Positions 43,414 to 53,271 of a stretch of 64,000 nt of DNA are shown here, in pieces. Every line of letters begins with the position of its first letter. The stretch's first letter is position 1. The notes below the pieces were generated by a model that saw nothing but the letters and a program-made list of their open reading frames with translations, was not told the DNA's origin and searched no databases. The position numbers and the translations under genes were made by a program. This DNA comes from Asterias amurensis (Eukaryota; Echinodermata; Asteroidea; Forcipulatida; Asteriidae). The DNA lies in the NCBI RefSeq assembly GCF_032118995.1, contig NC_092648.1, positions 7,523,501 to 7,587,500 of the forward strand, written 5' to 3'.

Positions 43414-46071
43414 GTGCAACGAGACATGGTTCGGGTACTCAACCTACCAACCGATGAAACCCCAGGGGACTTCCAGTACCCGCAAAAGGACTGTGAGGAT
43501 TTCTTCACCGTCCCCACCATACCGTCTACTGCAAAAGACAAACTCCAAAGCGATAGCGGTAAAGCCTCGGCTAAGGCGATCTTTGCCGACAAGGGGAAAG
43601 CCCGACTTGAGGAACAGATGAGGAAAATCGATGAGGCAGCTCGCTTCGGCGCCAAAGCCAACGCTTTTCTTCTACTGCTCTCGGAATACACTGTCTGCGC
43701 CTGTGAGGAGGGCACATCCACCCCAGCGGACATGCTAGCCATAGCTTTTCGCTGTCTAGAGGAAGGCCTTAGGATGTCCTTGGAGCAATTCACCAGAATT
43801 TCACTCCAGACTACTCGTTCCAGAAGGACAAATGTACTTGAGACTCTGTACATTCCCTACGAAGGGGCCAAGAAGAAATTAGAGGATATCTCTCTTCTTG
43901 GGAACGACCTCTTTGGAGGGCAATTCCAAGAGGTTCTTGAGACAGAGGCAAAACGCTTAAAAACCGCAGTCAAACTAAACCGGGAGGGTGGAGGCGGTGA
44001 CGCCCTGCTTCCGACTCTGGCCCCCGAACCGGGACCCGTCGGGGGCCGTCTCAGAGATTTCGTAGGGTCTTGGAGCGAGATCACGTCCGACGCATGGGTG
44101 CTCGCAACGGTCGAACACGGTTACTGTCTAGAGTTCACGAGCACCCCTCCGTCAGACACCCTGGTTCGCGAAACGCCAGTTCCGGCGAACAGGGAAAAGC
44201 GCCTGGCTCTAGAGAAGGAGATATCCTCCCTACTAGAAAAGCAGGCAGTGCGTCTGGTAGTGGACGCAGAACAGTTCCAGGGGTTCCTCTCGACGTTCTT
44301 TCTAACGCCAAAAAAGGGAACTATGGAATGGCGACCTATAATCAATCTCAAAGCGCTCAATCGGTTCATCAGACTGAGACGCTTCCGGATGGAAACACTA
44401 AAAGTGATCCTGGAATCGCTACCCAGGGCGGTATGGGCAGCGTCAATCGACCTCAGAGACGCTTACCTCCACATACCAATCTCTTCAGGGCACTCCCGAT
44501 ACCTCCGATTCAGATATCGGGGGCGCACCCTGGAGTTCACGACCCTCTCATCTGGACTCTCAACGTCACCAAGGGCGTTCACAAGAGTCACACGAGCAAT
44601 CGCAGCCTATCTACGTCGTCGGAATATCATGATCTACATGTACCTGGACGACTGGCTGATTGTCGGCAGATCGGAAGAGGAAACAGCCCAATATCTGCAG
44701 ACCACCTGCGAGGTGACGAGGGCTGTAGGCTTCATTATAAACGAAGAGAAATCTCGTTTCATACCAACCCAGTCTCCGACCCTCCTAGGAGCGGTCATTG
44801 ACCTTCAGAACGGCATTGCCTTTCCCACAACGGAGCGCATCACAGCTCTATATCAGTGCGTGGACCTGTTCCTATCATCCACCACGGCCCCAGCACGGGC
44901 CTGGTTAAAACTTCTGGGCTTCATGGCCAGTCTGGTAGATCTGGTTCCATGGTGCCGACTCCGAATGCGACCACTCCAGCTACACCTCTTGTCACATTTC
45001 AGGCCGAAAAGGGACTATATATCAATCCTCGTACCAATCAGCAGCCACATCCTTCCTCATCTGCGATGGTGGCAAAAGGAGGAAAACGTCAACTGCGGCC
45101 TTGGGTTCCCACTAAGGGCTCCCCAGGTCACAATCTTAACCGACGCATCCAACAAGGGCTGGGGCGCGTCCCCGGGCCCACGGCAGACAGCTGGGGTGTG
45201 GGACAAGTTCTTCAAGTCCCAACACATCAACATCCTGGAGCTCCAGGCGGTCATCAATGCCCTACGGCACTTCCAAACCGAGGTCAGGAACCGTGCGGTC
45301 CTCATCAGGACAGACAACACGACAGTCGTGTCATATATAAACAGACAGGTAGGCATGCGGTCACCTCAGCTGTGCCTCCTCACCTGGGACTTGAACCTCT
45401 GGCTCATCGAGAACGAGGCAACTCTGCATGCAATCCACATTCCGGGAGTGGAAAACACGATAGCGGATGCACTGTCAAGGGGTACAGTGATCCCTACAGA
45501 GTGGACCCTGCACAACGGTGTGACCCAACAGATCTTTGCGACAGCGGGTCGACCACACATAGACCTTTTTGCGACAGAGATAAACGCCAAACTCCCGGTA
45601 TTCTGCGCAAGATTCCATCATCCCAGGGCCTGGGCCACCGACGCCCTAGCCATAGACTGGACAGGCATGTTCGCATATGCGTTCCCTCCGATATCCCTCC
45701 TTCAGAGAGTCATAGGGAAAATAGAGCAGGAATCGTGCCGGATTCTCCTTATCGCTCCCTTCTGGCCACGCCAGCCATGGTTCCTAAGACTAGTGAGACT
45801 TCTAGTAGGGGACCCCCTGATTCTCCCGGATCGACACCATCTCCTATACCAACCACACTCCCGACTACTACATCCAGCGCCGGGAGACCTCCACCTGGCG
45901 TGTTGGCCACTGTCAAACGATCCCTCATTACAGCTGGCCTTTCTGAAGAGGCTGCGACCCTTGCAGCGAAGGGGCGTCGCCTCTCCACACGAAAGGTTTA
46001 CGACAACCGACTTCAACATTTTAGTCGGTGGTGTGACGACCGCGCTGTGGATCCGACCACTGCATCTTTAG
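43414..46071 (+). CDS. DIRS reverse transcriptase / RNase H polyprotein
   Basis: 885 codons without interruption. Residues ~1-200 are helical Gag-derived sequence (LPTDETPGDFQYPQKDCEDF). RT runs ~250-480: EWRPIINLKALNRFIRLRRF (fingers), ASIDLRDAYLHIPI (motif A Asp), and MYLDDWLIVG with YLDD at 410-413. RNase H runs ~573-690: TILTDASNKGWGA (Asp 577), INILELQAV (Glu 609), LIRTDNTTVVSYI (Asp 634), and IADALSRG. Residues ~715-800 (HIDLFATEINAKLPVF, LLIAPFWPRQPWF) are the conserved region between RNase H and recombinase in DIRS/Ngaro elements. It overlaps the recombinase frame at its end. The start shown is the first possible one (GTG); the first ATG is codon 5. All catalytic residues are present. 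Confidence 0.93.
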   Translation: MQRDMVRVLNLPTDETPGDFQYPQKDCEDFFTVPTIPSTAKDKLQSDSGKASAKAIFADKGKARLEEQMRKIDEAARFGAKANAFLLLLSEYTVCACEEGTSTPADMLAIAFRCLEEGLRMSLEQFTRISLQTTRSRRTNVLETLYIPYEGAKKKLEDISLLGNDLFGGQFQEVLETEAKRLKTAVKLNREGGGGDALLPTLAPEPGPVGGRLRDFVGSWSEITSDAWVLATVEHGYCLEFTSTPPSDTLVRETPVPANREKRLALEKEISSLLEKQAVRLVVDAEQFQGFLSTFFLTPKKGTMEWRPIINLKALNRFIRLRRFRMETLKVILESLPRAVWAASIDLRDAYLHIPISSGHSRYLRFRYRGRTLEFTTLSSGLSTSPRAFTRVTRAIAAYLRRRNIMIYMYLDDWLIVGRSEEETAQYLQTTCEVTRAVGFIINEEKSRFIPTQSPTLLGAVIDLQNGIAFPTTERITALYQCVDLFLSSTTAPARAWLKLLGFMASLVDLVPWCRLRMRPLQLHLLSHFRPKRDYISILVPISSHILPHLRWWQKEENVNCGLGFPLRAPQVTILTDASNKGWGASPGPRQTAGVWDKFFKSQHINILELQAVINALRHFQTEVRNRAVLIRTDNTTVVSYINRQVGMRSPQLCLLTWDLNLWLIENEATLHAIHIPGVENTIADALSRGTVIPTEWTLHNGVTQQIFATAGRPHIDLFATEINAKLPVFCARFHHPRAWATDALAIDWTGMFAYAFPPISLLQRVIGKIEQESCRILLIAPFWPRQPWFLRLVRLLVGDPLILPDRHHLLYQPHSRLLHPAPGDLHLACWPLSNDPSLQLAFLKRLRPLQRRGVASPHERFTTTDFNILVGGVTTALWIRPLHL

Positions 46072-47002
46072 CGATGGTGTCAGATTTTCTAGTTCACCTC
46101 TTTAATTCCCAACTGAAGGTGACAACAATTAAGAATTACAGATCAGCCATTGCGGCAGTCCACGAAGGGTTCTCCGATGGCTCCACAATCTCATCGAGCC
46201 CCGTGCTAACACAGATACTTCGGGGCATGTTTAACGAAAGGCCCCGAGACAGAGGCTGGTCCCATCCTGGGACTTGGGGCGGGTGCTAGAGAACTTAGCA
46301 GCGGTCCCCTATGGGCCGGCACACCGGTCTTCACTGTTGCAACTTTCAATCAAGCTGGCCTTCCTCATAGCTGCAGCTTCAGCTAGGAGGGGATGTGAAA
46401 TCCAGGCACTTACGATCCAACCGGGACACATCCGGTGGGAACCGGGAGAGGTTCGCCTTGTACCCAAGGCTTCATTCCTTACTAAGAACCAGACGGCAGT
46501 TTTTACCCCGCCTGATATCTTCATTCCCGAAATTGCCTCTATATCATCTGTCCGATCAGACAGGCTCTGGTGCCCCATACGCTCCCTCAAATGGTATCTG
46601 GAACGTACCAAACCACTTAGAGGGACCTGCGGCCAACTTTTTATCTCGACTACTCCCCCGCATTGTCCAGCCTCCAAAGATACAATCAAACGGTGGATTG
46701 TATCAGCAATAAAGTCAGCAAACCCCGACTGGCTGTCAGATAAGGATACAGGCAGTCAGGGACCCATACGTGCACACGACGTCCGTGCCGTGTCAACATC
46801 CTGGGCGTTTTTCAGGGGGATCTCCTTTGCAGAGATCTCACAAGCAGCTTGCTGGAAGGGCCCATCAACCTTCACCACCTGCTATCTGCGTGATGTGCTC
46901 CAGAACGAAGGGGCTTTTGGGAGAACAGTGCTGTCAGCATCTCAACCCAGAAGGGAGACCCAAGCAAGCGACCCGTCCAGGCACCGCCAGGACAGAGCTT
47001 GA
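45830..47002 (+). pseudogene. DIRS tyrosine recombinase, one frameshift
   Basis: The N-terminal core-binding part, in one frame up to 46289, has AAKGRRLSTRKVYDNRLQHF and VTTIKNYRSAIAAVHEGF. Near 46245 (ERP/PRQ) the frame shifts by one, and 46274-47002 continues with the catalytic domain: IAAASARRGCEIQALTIQP (Arg, Glu), IRAHDVRAVSTSWAFFRG (H-x-x-R), and ISQAACWKGPSTFTTCYLRD (Trp at the box III position and the Tyr nucleophile). It ends in a basic tail. In DIRS this enzyme inserts the circular DNA form. All catalytic residues survive, so a single indel separates it from an open frame. Confidence 0.9.
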
Positions 47003-47143
47003 GGTGAGCCCCAAAAATATCCCCTGATTTTTATAAGCACTTCCTATCAGTTTGTAGTTTTAAGTCTTTGGTACTTGTCGACTATAGTCTGATTTTTCAT
47101 AAAGGCGCCTCGCCTACCCAACCTCCATGTTACGGTGCTATTC
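47003..47143 (+). other. DIRS 3' non-coding part
   Basis: Short AT-rich stretch between recombinase stop and internal complementary region. Confidence 0.5.
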
Positions 47144-47250
47144 TATGCATAAGTAGTGGCTATTTGGGTAAGTGAATGAAATAGACTCCCCCCCCCCCCC
47201 CCCCACAATAGTGTGGGACGAGTCTATGAATGATACTTACCCAAATAGCC
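47144..47250 (+). other. DIRS internal complementary region with C-tract
   Basis: 47144-47186 repeats the inverse of the left terminus (TAGTGGCTATTTGGGTAAGT, GAATGAAATAGAC). 47204-47250 repeats the inverse of the right terminus (CACAATAGTGTGGGACGAGT ... ACTTACCCAAATAGCC). A run of about 17 C separates them. This is the template for circle-junction formation in DIRS replication. Confidence 0.9.
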
Positions 47251-47303
47251 TTCCCGCCCTCCTTCCCCACTAACGGCTCGTGTTCAGGGTTACCTGTAAG
47301 ATG

Positions 47304-47444
47304 AGAAAAAGAAGGACGTATTTTGGCGGAGCTACTACGTAGCATGCTGGGTGGGCGCGAGAGGGCGCCCTCTGGTTGTCAATTTTTCTAGCGAATTAGC
47401 CTGTCGGCTATGAAATATGCATAAGTAGTGGCTATTTGGGTAAG
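47304..47444 (+). repeat. Right inverted terminal repeat of DIRS
   Basis: Inverse of 41227-41367; followed by the unique right end TATCATTCATAGACTCGTCC and CACACTATTGTGGGGGGGG up to 47483. Confidence 0.93.
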
Positions 47445-47539
47445 TATCATTCATAGACTCGTCCCACACTATTGTGGGGGGGGATTTTAACTTGTCTTTC
47501 CAAATTAATTCAAACTGTGGTAACCCCCCCCCCCCCCCC

Positions 47540-47732
47540 CCCCAATAACATTCATTCACTGTACAACCTTCCTGTACGCCCCTGGACTGCCCAGGAAAAG
47601 AAAGACGTCACCGAGAGCTTGCAGATATTCATTTTGCTGAAGAAGATTCCAGGAAAACGTGACATTGAATCGTCCTGTCCTGTGGCATTGCAGACCAGAA
47701 CTTGGAGAAACATTAAAGTGCGTGGAAAATGA
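47540..47732 (+). pseudogene. C-terminal SANT/Myb-like tail of the Crypton-like gene
   Basis: Encodes RPWTAQEKKDVTESLQIFIL, KKIPGKRDIESS, QTRTWRNIKVRGK, stop. The W-T-x-x-E-x-x-x-V...W-x-x-[IV]-K layout is a Myb/SANT-like helix set and matches the usual C-terminus of the same recombinase family as 39240-41230, as I recall it. It lies directly after the DIRS right end and a ~20-base C-tract (47524-47543). No good acceptor precedes RPW, so exon status is unclear. Confidence 0.6.
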
Positions 47733-47912
47733 GAAGTTTCCATTCAATCCACTTTCAAAATCTAGTTGCTGATGTATCAAACACAATATATAAGTATACA
47801 AAGATAATTTCTCGAAATTGTAAAAAGATTAAAACAAGGATTTTTTAAAAAGCCCGTGCGTCGCGATTCTGAAAATGCAGAGGTCACGATTGGTTGTTGC
47901 GCAATGGCTGTG
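47733..47912. other. Spacer before the ballast/THAP pair
   Basis: No gene. Contains the 3' end of the recombinase gene and GCGTCGCGATTCTGAAAATG. A CRE-like TGACGTCA lies at 47911-47918 at the right edge. Confidence 0.35.
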
Positions 47913-47918
47913 ACGTCA
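47911..47918 (+). promoter_or_regulatory. CRE-like TGACGTCA upstream of the ballast gene
   Basis: Perfect 8-bp CREB/ATF palindrome 109 bp upstream of the ATG at 48027, within the 15-bp sequence shared with 53257-53271 (there it reads TGACGTTT). Regulatory role is inference. Confidence 0.4.
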
Positions 47919-48026
47919 TAAAGGAGACTGACTAAGTCTGGTACCCATACAACTCACGCACGCTACGCAAGCCCCACATGTTATGTGCGTGTATTATCCG
48001 CCGATTCTTTCCTCGACGAAGTAAAC

Positions 48027-49440
48027 ATGTCAGACTCTGAAAACTCCGGTGACGAATTTTGGGAAGAAATCAGTGTAGATTCTGATGGTTTCAGTGAAGG
48101 ATCAGAAAGTATCTCAGGGGGATCGGGAGACAGCGATGACGTTGAGCCAGACGATGAGGATGAGGAGGTGGTTCGTGGGGCTGAACCATATAGATTCGAG
48201 CCACTGGCAAGACCACGCCAACAGCAAGGTGACGCTGCTGCTGCTGATGACGCCGACCCCGATGAAGAACAAGATGGGAATGACCAAGCTGCCAACAACG
48301 AGCGATTGAACAATACCGACTGGTAATTTTAATTTCTGAATAATTGACATAGTATAGTTCACTGATTTTACATAGCCTGTGTATGTAGGCTTTTGCTGAT
48401 ATTGATGAGGGCAAAACACGTACCCATGTGTGTATACCTGAATTTACCTGGTCATTTGGCTCATAAAATCATAGGCCTTTATACTCGCTCGTCTATATCT
48501 ACACAATCATACATCATACAATGCAAAGACAGCTTTGTTTGTGAGTAGTTTTCTGTAACTGTTAGTGTCTAATTTGTCATGATGTCAACCAAGTGAAATT
48601 CAGTTGTGTACATGAATGTTGAGTTAAATTCCATGCCACAGTTCTCTAAAAAATGTCTGACTATTTAATTGTCTTGCTTTTTGAATTGAAGGTGTTCCTG
48701 TGGTAAATGTGTGGTGATGGAGTTCGTTCACAACTGCATTTGCTGTAAAGAGATTGCAGCCATACAGGAGAAAATCGTTCATACTGGAGTCGACACTGAG
48801 GGTTTCAGTTGTTTTACAGACCATCCCTGGTCTTCGGCTACATGTCTGAACCCCGGAACACTAGAGACAGCGTACTATGCGTACCGACAACAGTAAGGGG
48901 CTAGAGCTGTTGAAGGTGACCTTCCACGGTAAGAGTTAATTTTCAATGTTTTTAAATTTCAACTTTTTTTTCTGTAAGATTTTTGAACCGAAATAGAAAC
49001 ACACAACCTGGTTATTATATTCAGATAATCTATTTTATGAGAAACGTGACATACATGAACATGTATCAGGACACTTTTCCCACCCCCAAAGTAAAGACGA
49101 CTCTCTTGATAAGCCCAATATTCCTTGTTTGAGCCCATTTCGTCAATCCCACTTATCCTGGTAACACTGATACTGGCTAGAACACTGGTCAATTCAACAT
49201 AACAAATGGACAAATGATATACAGTTTGTTGATTGTAAAACAGAACGGTATTATTTTTTATTTCACAGAAAGTACAGACATGTGTCTTATCGGCAGGTGA
49301 TCAGGTGGTGTTATGGTTACCTTGGAAGACACAACAGAGTGCCCCTCCCAGCATGCATAATGGGGATAACCAGAACGACTTTCCCTGATGAAGGAGGCAA
49401 CTATGAAGGGTTTAGATTTCCTGACCTTGATGACATGTAG
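48027..49440 (+). pseudogene. Free-standing P2X7 ballast-domain gene, one premature stop
   Basis: Exons 48027-48322, 48692-48928 and 49269-49440 join in phase (TG/G, CG/A) to 234 codons. Residues 1-98 are very acidic (MSDSENSGDEFWEEISVDSD). Then follows the zinc-binding cytoplasmic 'ballast' fold known from the C-terminus of vertebrate P2X7 receptors: WCSCGKC, CICC, CFTDHPW, LETAYYAYRQQ, then YRQVIRWCYGYLGRHNRVPL, PACIMGITRTTFPDEGGNYE, GFRFP. There are no transmembrane segments and no P2X channel part. TAA at 48894-48896 replaces what is normally an aromatic codon after YRQQ; all else is open, so this is a recent lesion, an allele or a sequence error. In P2X7 the domain binds zinc and guanine nucleotide; its role alone is unknown. 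Confidence 0.88.
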
Positions 49441-50874
49441 ATTTACAATATAGTAACACATAACTGGATATCAGTAACACTTTTACATGGTTTAGGAGTA
49501 AATATACACTTTACAATGTAAATATGATGATAGTCTTTCAAAAATGAGTTTGAACGGTCAAGCGTTTTTGTAAAGTTAACAAAAGAGGCCTTTGCATTTT
49601 TTTATTATTTTTTTACACAAAATATTTTACATTCAAAGTTTTGGACTAAATATATTTGAGGGAATGCCATGTTAAATTCATTTTTGTGATGCACTCTTGG
49701 ATGAGTAGGAAAAATAAAACAGAATTTGTACTTTACAATAAAAAAAATGTACAATTATACGGCACAAGTACATGTGTTTGTTAAAATTCAAGCTCACCAC
49801 GATGTCAAATTTAAAAAATATGTTGTTGCATTTTTATTTAAAAATGTAGTGGTAGCCATGGCTAGTTATATTGGTTGAGTTCAGTCGAATAGTATTCTAG
49901 TGTGCAAACCAAGTAACAATAAATGCATGCTGAAATGAATGCATAATGAATATCAAAGGATTATGCTCTGTTGTGTCGTCACCCCCACCCACCCACCCAC
50001 CCACCCACCCATATATACTGCAGCAAATGGGTCCCTACACTGACAAATTGAGAAAATATTATGACTGACGATAATCCAAAATTTTTGTTTGAGGAAAAAG
50101 GGTGTGAGATGCCATTTCGACTTTTTCAATACCCCAAGGCACAGGTTGCATTCATGAACCTTTGTTTTGGAAGCATGTTTTTTTTATCTTGAGAATTTTG
50201 ATAAAATCACTGTCGGAGGCATCTTCACTGTATTACCTGTAACAAACTAAACTACATCTTCCCACTGAGCAGTGGAATGCAGACACACCAATTTCATGGG
50301 CAAAATAAAATTTCAAAAAAAATCTTTCACTTAGTTCAAAATTGGCACTGCGATTTATTAAATCTTGTGGTTTTTTTATTTTTAGTACAACAGGTTGGTC
50401 GAGTCATTAACTATCACCTTAACAAGGAAGTCCTGCTTACAAAGAGTAAATTCTTGGGTCCCAAATATCCAGTTCTCTTTGTGTTTCTTTGACAGTTGAG
50501 TGTTTCACACAGAACATCTTATTGTGTTTCTTTTTAGAAATATGAAACTGACCGCATTTGACGAATTCTTGTGTTTTGTTCAGAAGTGGGCAACAGTATA
50601 ATAAAGATTGTGCACGTAAACATTTAGCTTATTTAAACCAGGCAAACGCAGCATTCCAAGTTGATATTTTTTGTGGCAATTTTGTAGGTCGGTACATGCC
50701 TTGCCAGTATCTACTGTAATGTTTCACAAGAATTTATCAAAGGTATTAAAACCAAAAAACTTCCAATTTTGTGTTAGTTGCAACAGTCCTTATCCACAAG
50801 TTTTCAATGTACCCTGTTGGTTTACACACAACTTTAACAAAATCACAAAGAATGTGCTAGCGGCAACTTGGCGT
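49441..50874. other. Convergent intergenic region
   Basis: Lies between the stop codons of the ballast gene (plus) and the THAP gene (minus). A possible poly(A) signal AAAATAAAAC is at 49710-49719. (ACCC)n microsatellite at 49981-50010. No gene seen; the open frames at 50277 and 50671 lack motifs. Confidence 0.5.
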
Positions 50875-53089
50875 TTACTTCTTGCGTTTCTTTCTGGATG
50901 AAGGTTCTCCCTCTTGTTGGCCCTCAGTATGCCTTTTGTCAGCATGCTTGCTCTTCTTCTTCTTCTTTGTTGCCATACTTGCTGGAACAACCACACCTTC
51001 AGTCCCCTCTGGTCTTCCTACAGGCTCCACCGCTTTACCAAACCTTGACACAAATTCTTTCACAGCCTGTGTTTTGTCAGGGCGAGTTACCTTTGCTGTT
51101 AGATATCCAGGATTTGCCTTCAGCTCCGGGTACTTGGCTCTGGTGTCTGCCCCAGCTGCGCAGAGTAACAGAACCTTTTCCATGATCCTCTTGCTGAAAT
51201 CTATAATGTAATAAAATCAATTATAAGGACACAACCCACAAAGTGCACATAAAACTTCATGTGGATTTGCCTAATCAATTGGTTAACTTTGATGCATGCA
51301 AAATATTGCTAGAGGAATGTGAAGGGTGAAAAACTAGGCGCAAATTGTGAAACAAGGAAAATTTTATACACAAAAATAAGGGGGTGCCCCCAAAACAAAG
51401 AAGTTGTTCATTTGAAATAAACTGTAAAAAAAGGAGACTTGAACATCAACTGTATCTTACAGAAATTTAGTCTTTGTACTGTGCCCCAAATAAAAAGTAA
51501 AAATTACTTAGATCAGTTGAAGTTTATTTGCATAGAAATTATTAATCAGGACAAGAACACCTCTTGTGCCAGCATATGTATGTACTTGCACACAACCATG
51601 CACTTACTGTGAGTGGCCTTTATGAGCACCTTCCTGACAGTATATCCCCCCGTGGTCTGCTTGGCCCTTGGATAGCGAATGCTGAATGCTGGATTGCCCT
51701 CCCTGTCCATGGCCTGTGCCCTGTTGGTGTTCTCGTTGAAATGAAGCGCAGCAAGGTATATTCTGAAATAAACAAGGATGTACTTGTATGATAAAATGCA
51801 TGGTGTTGCAGTATGTACTGCCAAAACCTTGGCCGAACCTTTAAATGAAAGCTAGTGGAATGCACAAAATACTAATGCACTGTACAGGTACATTTTGTTT
51901 TTACACCTTAATCATCCAACCTAAAAGTTTCACCCAATTATGATCTACTCTTTGAAAAATTGCAAAAATCAAGGGCAGGTCCCATAAATTAGTTAGGGGG
52001 GTCAGGCCCATAGTTATTCTTTCTAGTCAATTCCCCATCCCACAGCTTCTAAGGCATACACTACAGATAGCCTTGGGAGATCTGCAGTGCACCTCAACAC
52101 CCCCCCCCCCCCCCCCCCCCCGCAACCACCCTCTAAAGTATATGGTTAAACCTAGTATGTAGACCAAATTTGCTCACCTGCATAACATGCCCTCATACGA
52201 AAATGAAAACATCTTAGGCGCGTACTGGTTAATAACCGAGTGGAAGCCTTCCACCGAGGATGTCTGCATGGATGGCGACAACATTTTCACATCCTTTCTT
52301 GTCCACGTGCTGTCCAGAATGGCTGCAACTTTCTTGGCAGAAGCCGACCCTGAAAAATATTCAACAAAAGGTGTACAAACCTTTAGTGACAAATACAGTG
52401 TCTGCTGGTCCATGAGAGAACAGTTTTAAAATTCAATTACTTCAAGCTGAATGAAGTCCATGGCATGGCATTGACTTAAAAAAAAAAATAGAAAAAATTT
52501 TCAGATAAATTTTTGTATTAATTACTGTTAAATTTACAACCGCATTGAAACTTTCCCCAATGACCATGATTATGAATAATTGGACAAACGAAATCGGTGG
52601 TTTGTACATACCCTTGCTCTTTCCCTTTTGAGGTATGCACCCCCAGAGCGCTTACGAGGATCTGTACTCCATGTCTTCTCTGCGGTGCTTGTGCTAGGGC
52701 CGGGCTCATCCGACTGAGTCTGCACATCGGCGGACGTCGAAGGAATTCCCGTCGAAGTACTCGGTGTCGGACGTTGATGCATGACCGATACTGTTGGTTG
52801 CTTGGGATGATGCTTGGGACATACCCAACTTTAAGTCTGAACCGAAATGGCAAGCCAAGACTTCGCTTGTTCTTAACTGTTTCGTCAATACAATCATCGG
52901 TGAAGTGAGCCGGCCGAGCAGACAAAAGATGAACTACCTACATGTAGTGTGAAGTCGGAACGTGTGTTGTTGACGAAACGAACTCATGCTCGCTGGTAGT
53001 GCACTATCTTGGGGAAACAACAACCAAAATACTTCGGGATTTTTCAGTATATTACGTGTGCACCCGCCTACAACACACGATTTGGGCAT
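50875..53089 (-). pseudogene. THAP-domain transposase-like gene, core missing
   Basis: Minus-strand exons: 53089-52612 (THAP), 52349-52178, 51762-51608 and 51200-50875. The last three join in phase (AG/A; CAC-A/AT) with acceptors TTTTTCAG, TTATTTCAG and TTATAG and donors GTGAGC and GTAAGT. The THAP zinc finger is MPKSCVVGGCTRN ... HFTDDCIDETVKNKRSLGLP, with a frame break near 52920. A Ser/Thr-rich linker and RSGGAYLKRERAR follow. Exons 2-3 give SSVEGFHSVINQYAPKMFSF (conserved Glu), IYLAALHFNENTNRAQ, GGYTVRKV. The end is rich in Lys/Arg (RKKRKK), a likely nuclear signal. The long region with the first two catalytic acids has no room between 52612 and 52349. Class is Kolobok- or P-like by its THAP domain; uncertain. 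Confidence 0.75.
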
Positions 53090-53271
53090 TTTGATAGTGT
53101 CGGCACTGAACTTTAGATACACAAATCGAAGATTAAATTATACTAAACTGGGATACAACCAGAGGATAAAATTGTGAGCCCGCATCGCTACGGCGAAAAC
53201 AAAGCATACACACACACGTTGAAGCTCCTAGTGTACTTCCGCGTCACGTGACTCGATCTCCTTTATGACGT

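Larger units (their letters stand above)
41213..47483 (+). mobile_element. DIRS-type retrotransposon, nearly complete
   Basis: 6.27 kb with inverted terminal repeats, an internal complementary region, a Gag-like frame, an intact reverse transcriptase/RNase H frame and a tyrosine recombinase frame, in DIRS order. No target duplication, as expected for recombinase-based integration. The left edge follows CTGGAGGTAAACAAACCCGT of the Crypton-like gene; the right edge ends in a G-run at 47483. Beyond it the C-terminal tail of that gene resumes at ~47550. Lesions are few (breaks in the Gag part, one frameshift in the recombinase), so the copy is much younger than its host gene. Confidence 0.93.
47913..53271. 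other. Candidate composite mobile unit (ballast gene + THAP transposase gene)
   Basis: ACGTCATAAAGGAGA at 47913-47927 is exactly inverted at 53257-53271. The interval holds just two genes, convergent: the P2X7-type ballast gene (plus) and the THAP transposase-like gene (minus), with ~1.4 kb between their 3' ends. The 15-bp match could be terminal inverted repeats or a shared promoter element. No target duplication is evident, so the unit is a hypothesis. Confidence 0.4.

Noticed and set aside
44070..44801. 243-codon plus-strand frame inside DIRS
   Set aside because: Shadow of the reverse transcriptase frame; its composition is Arg/Pro/His-rich and the catalytic motifs are in the other frame.
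50868..51211. Plus-strand frames of 105-109 codons
   Set aside because: Antisense to the terminal exon of the THAP gene, which is supported by splice phases and a Lys/Arg-rich end.
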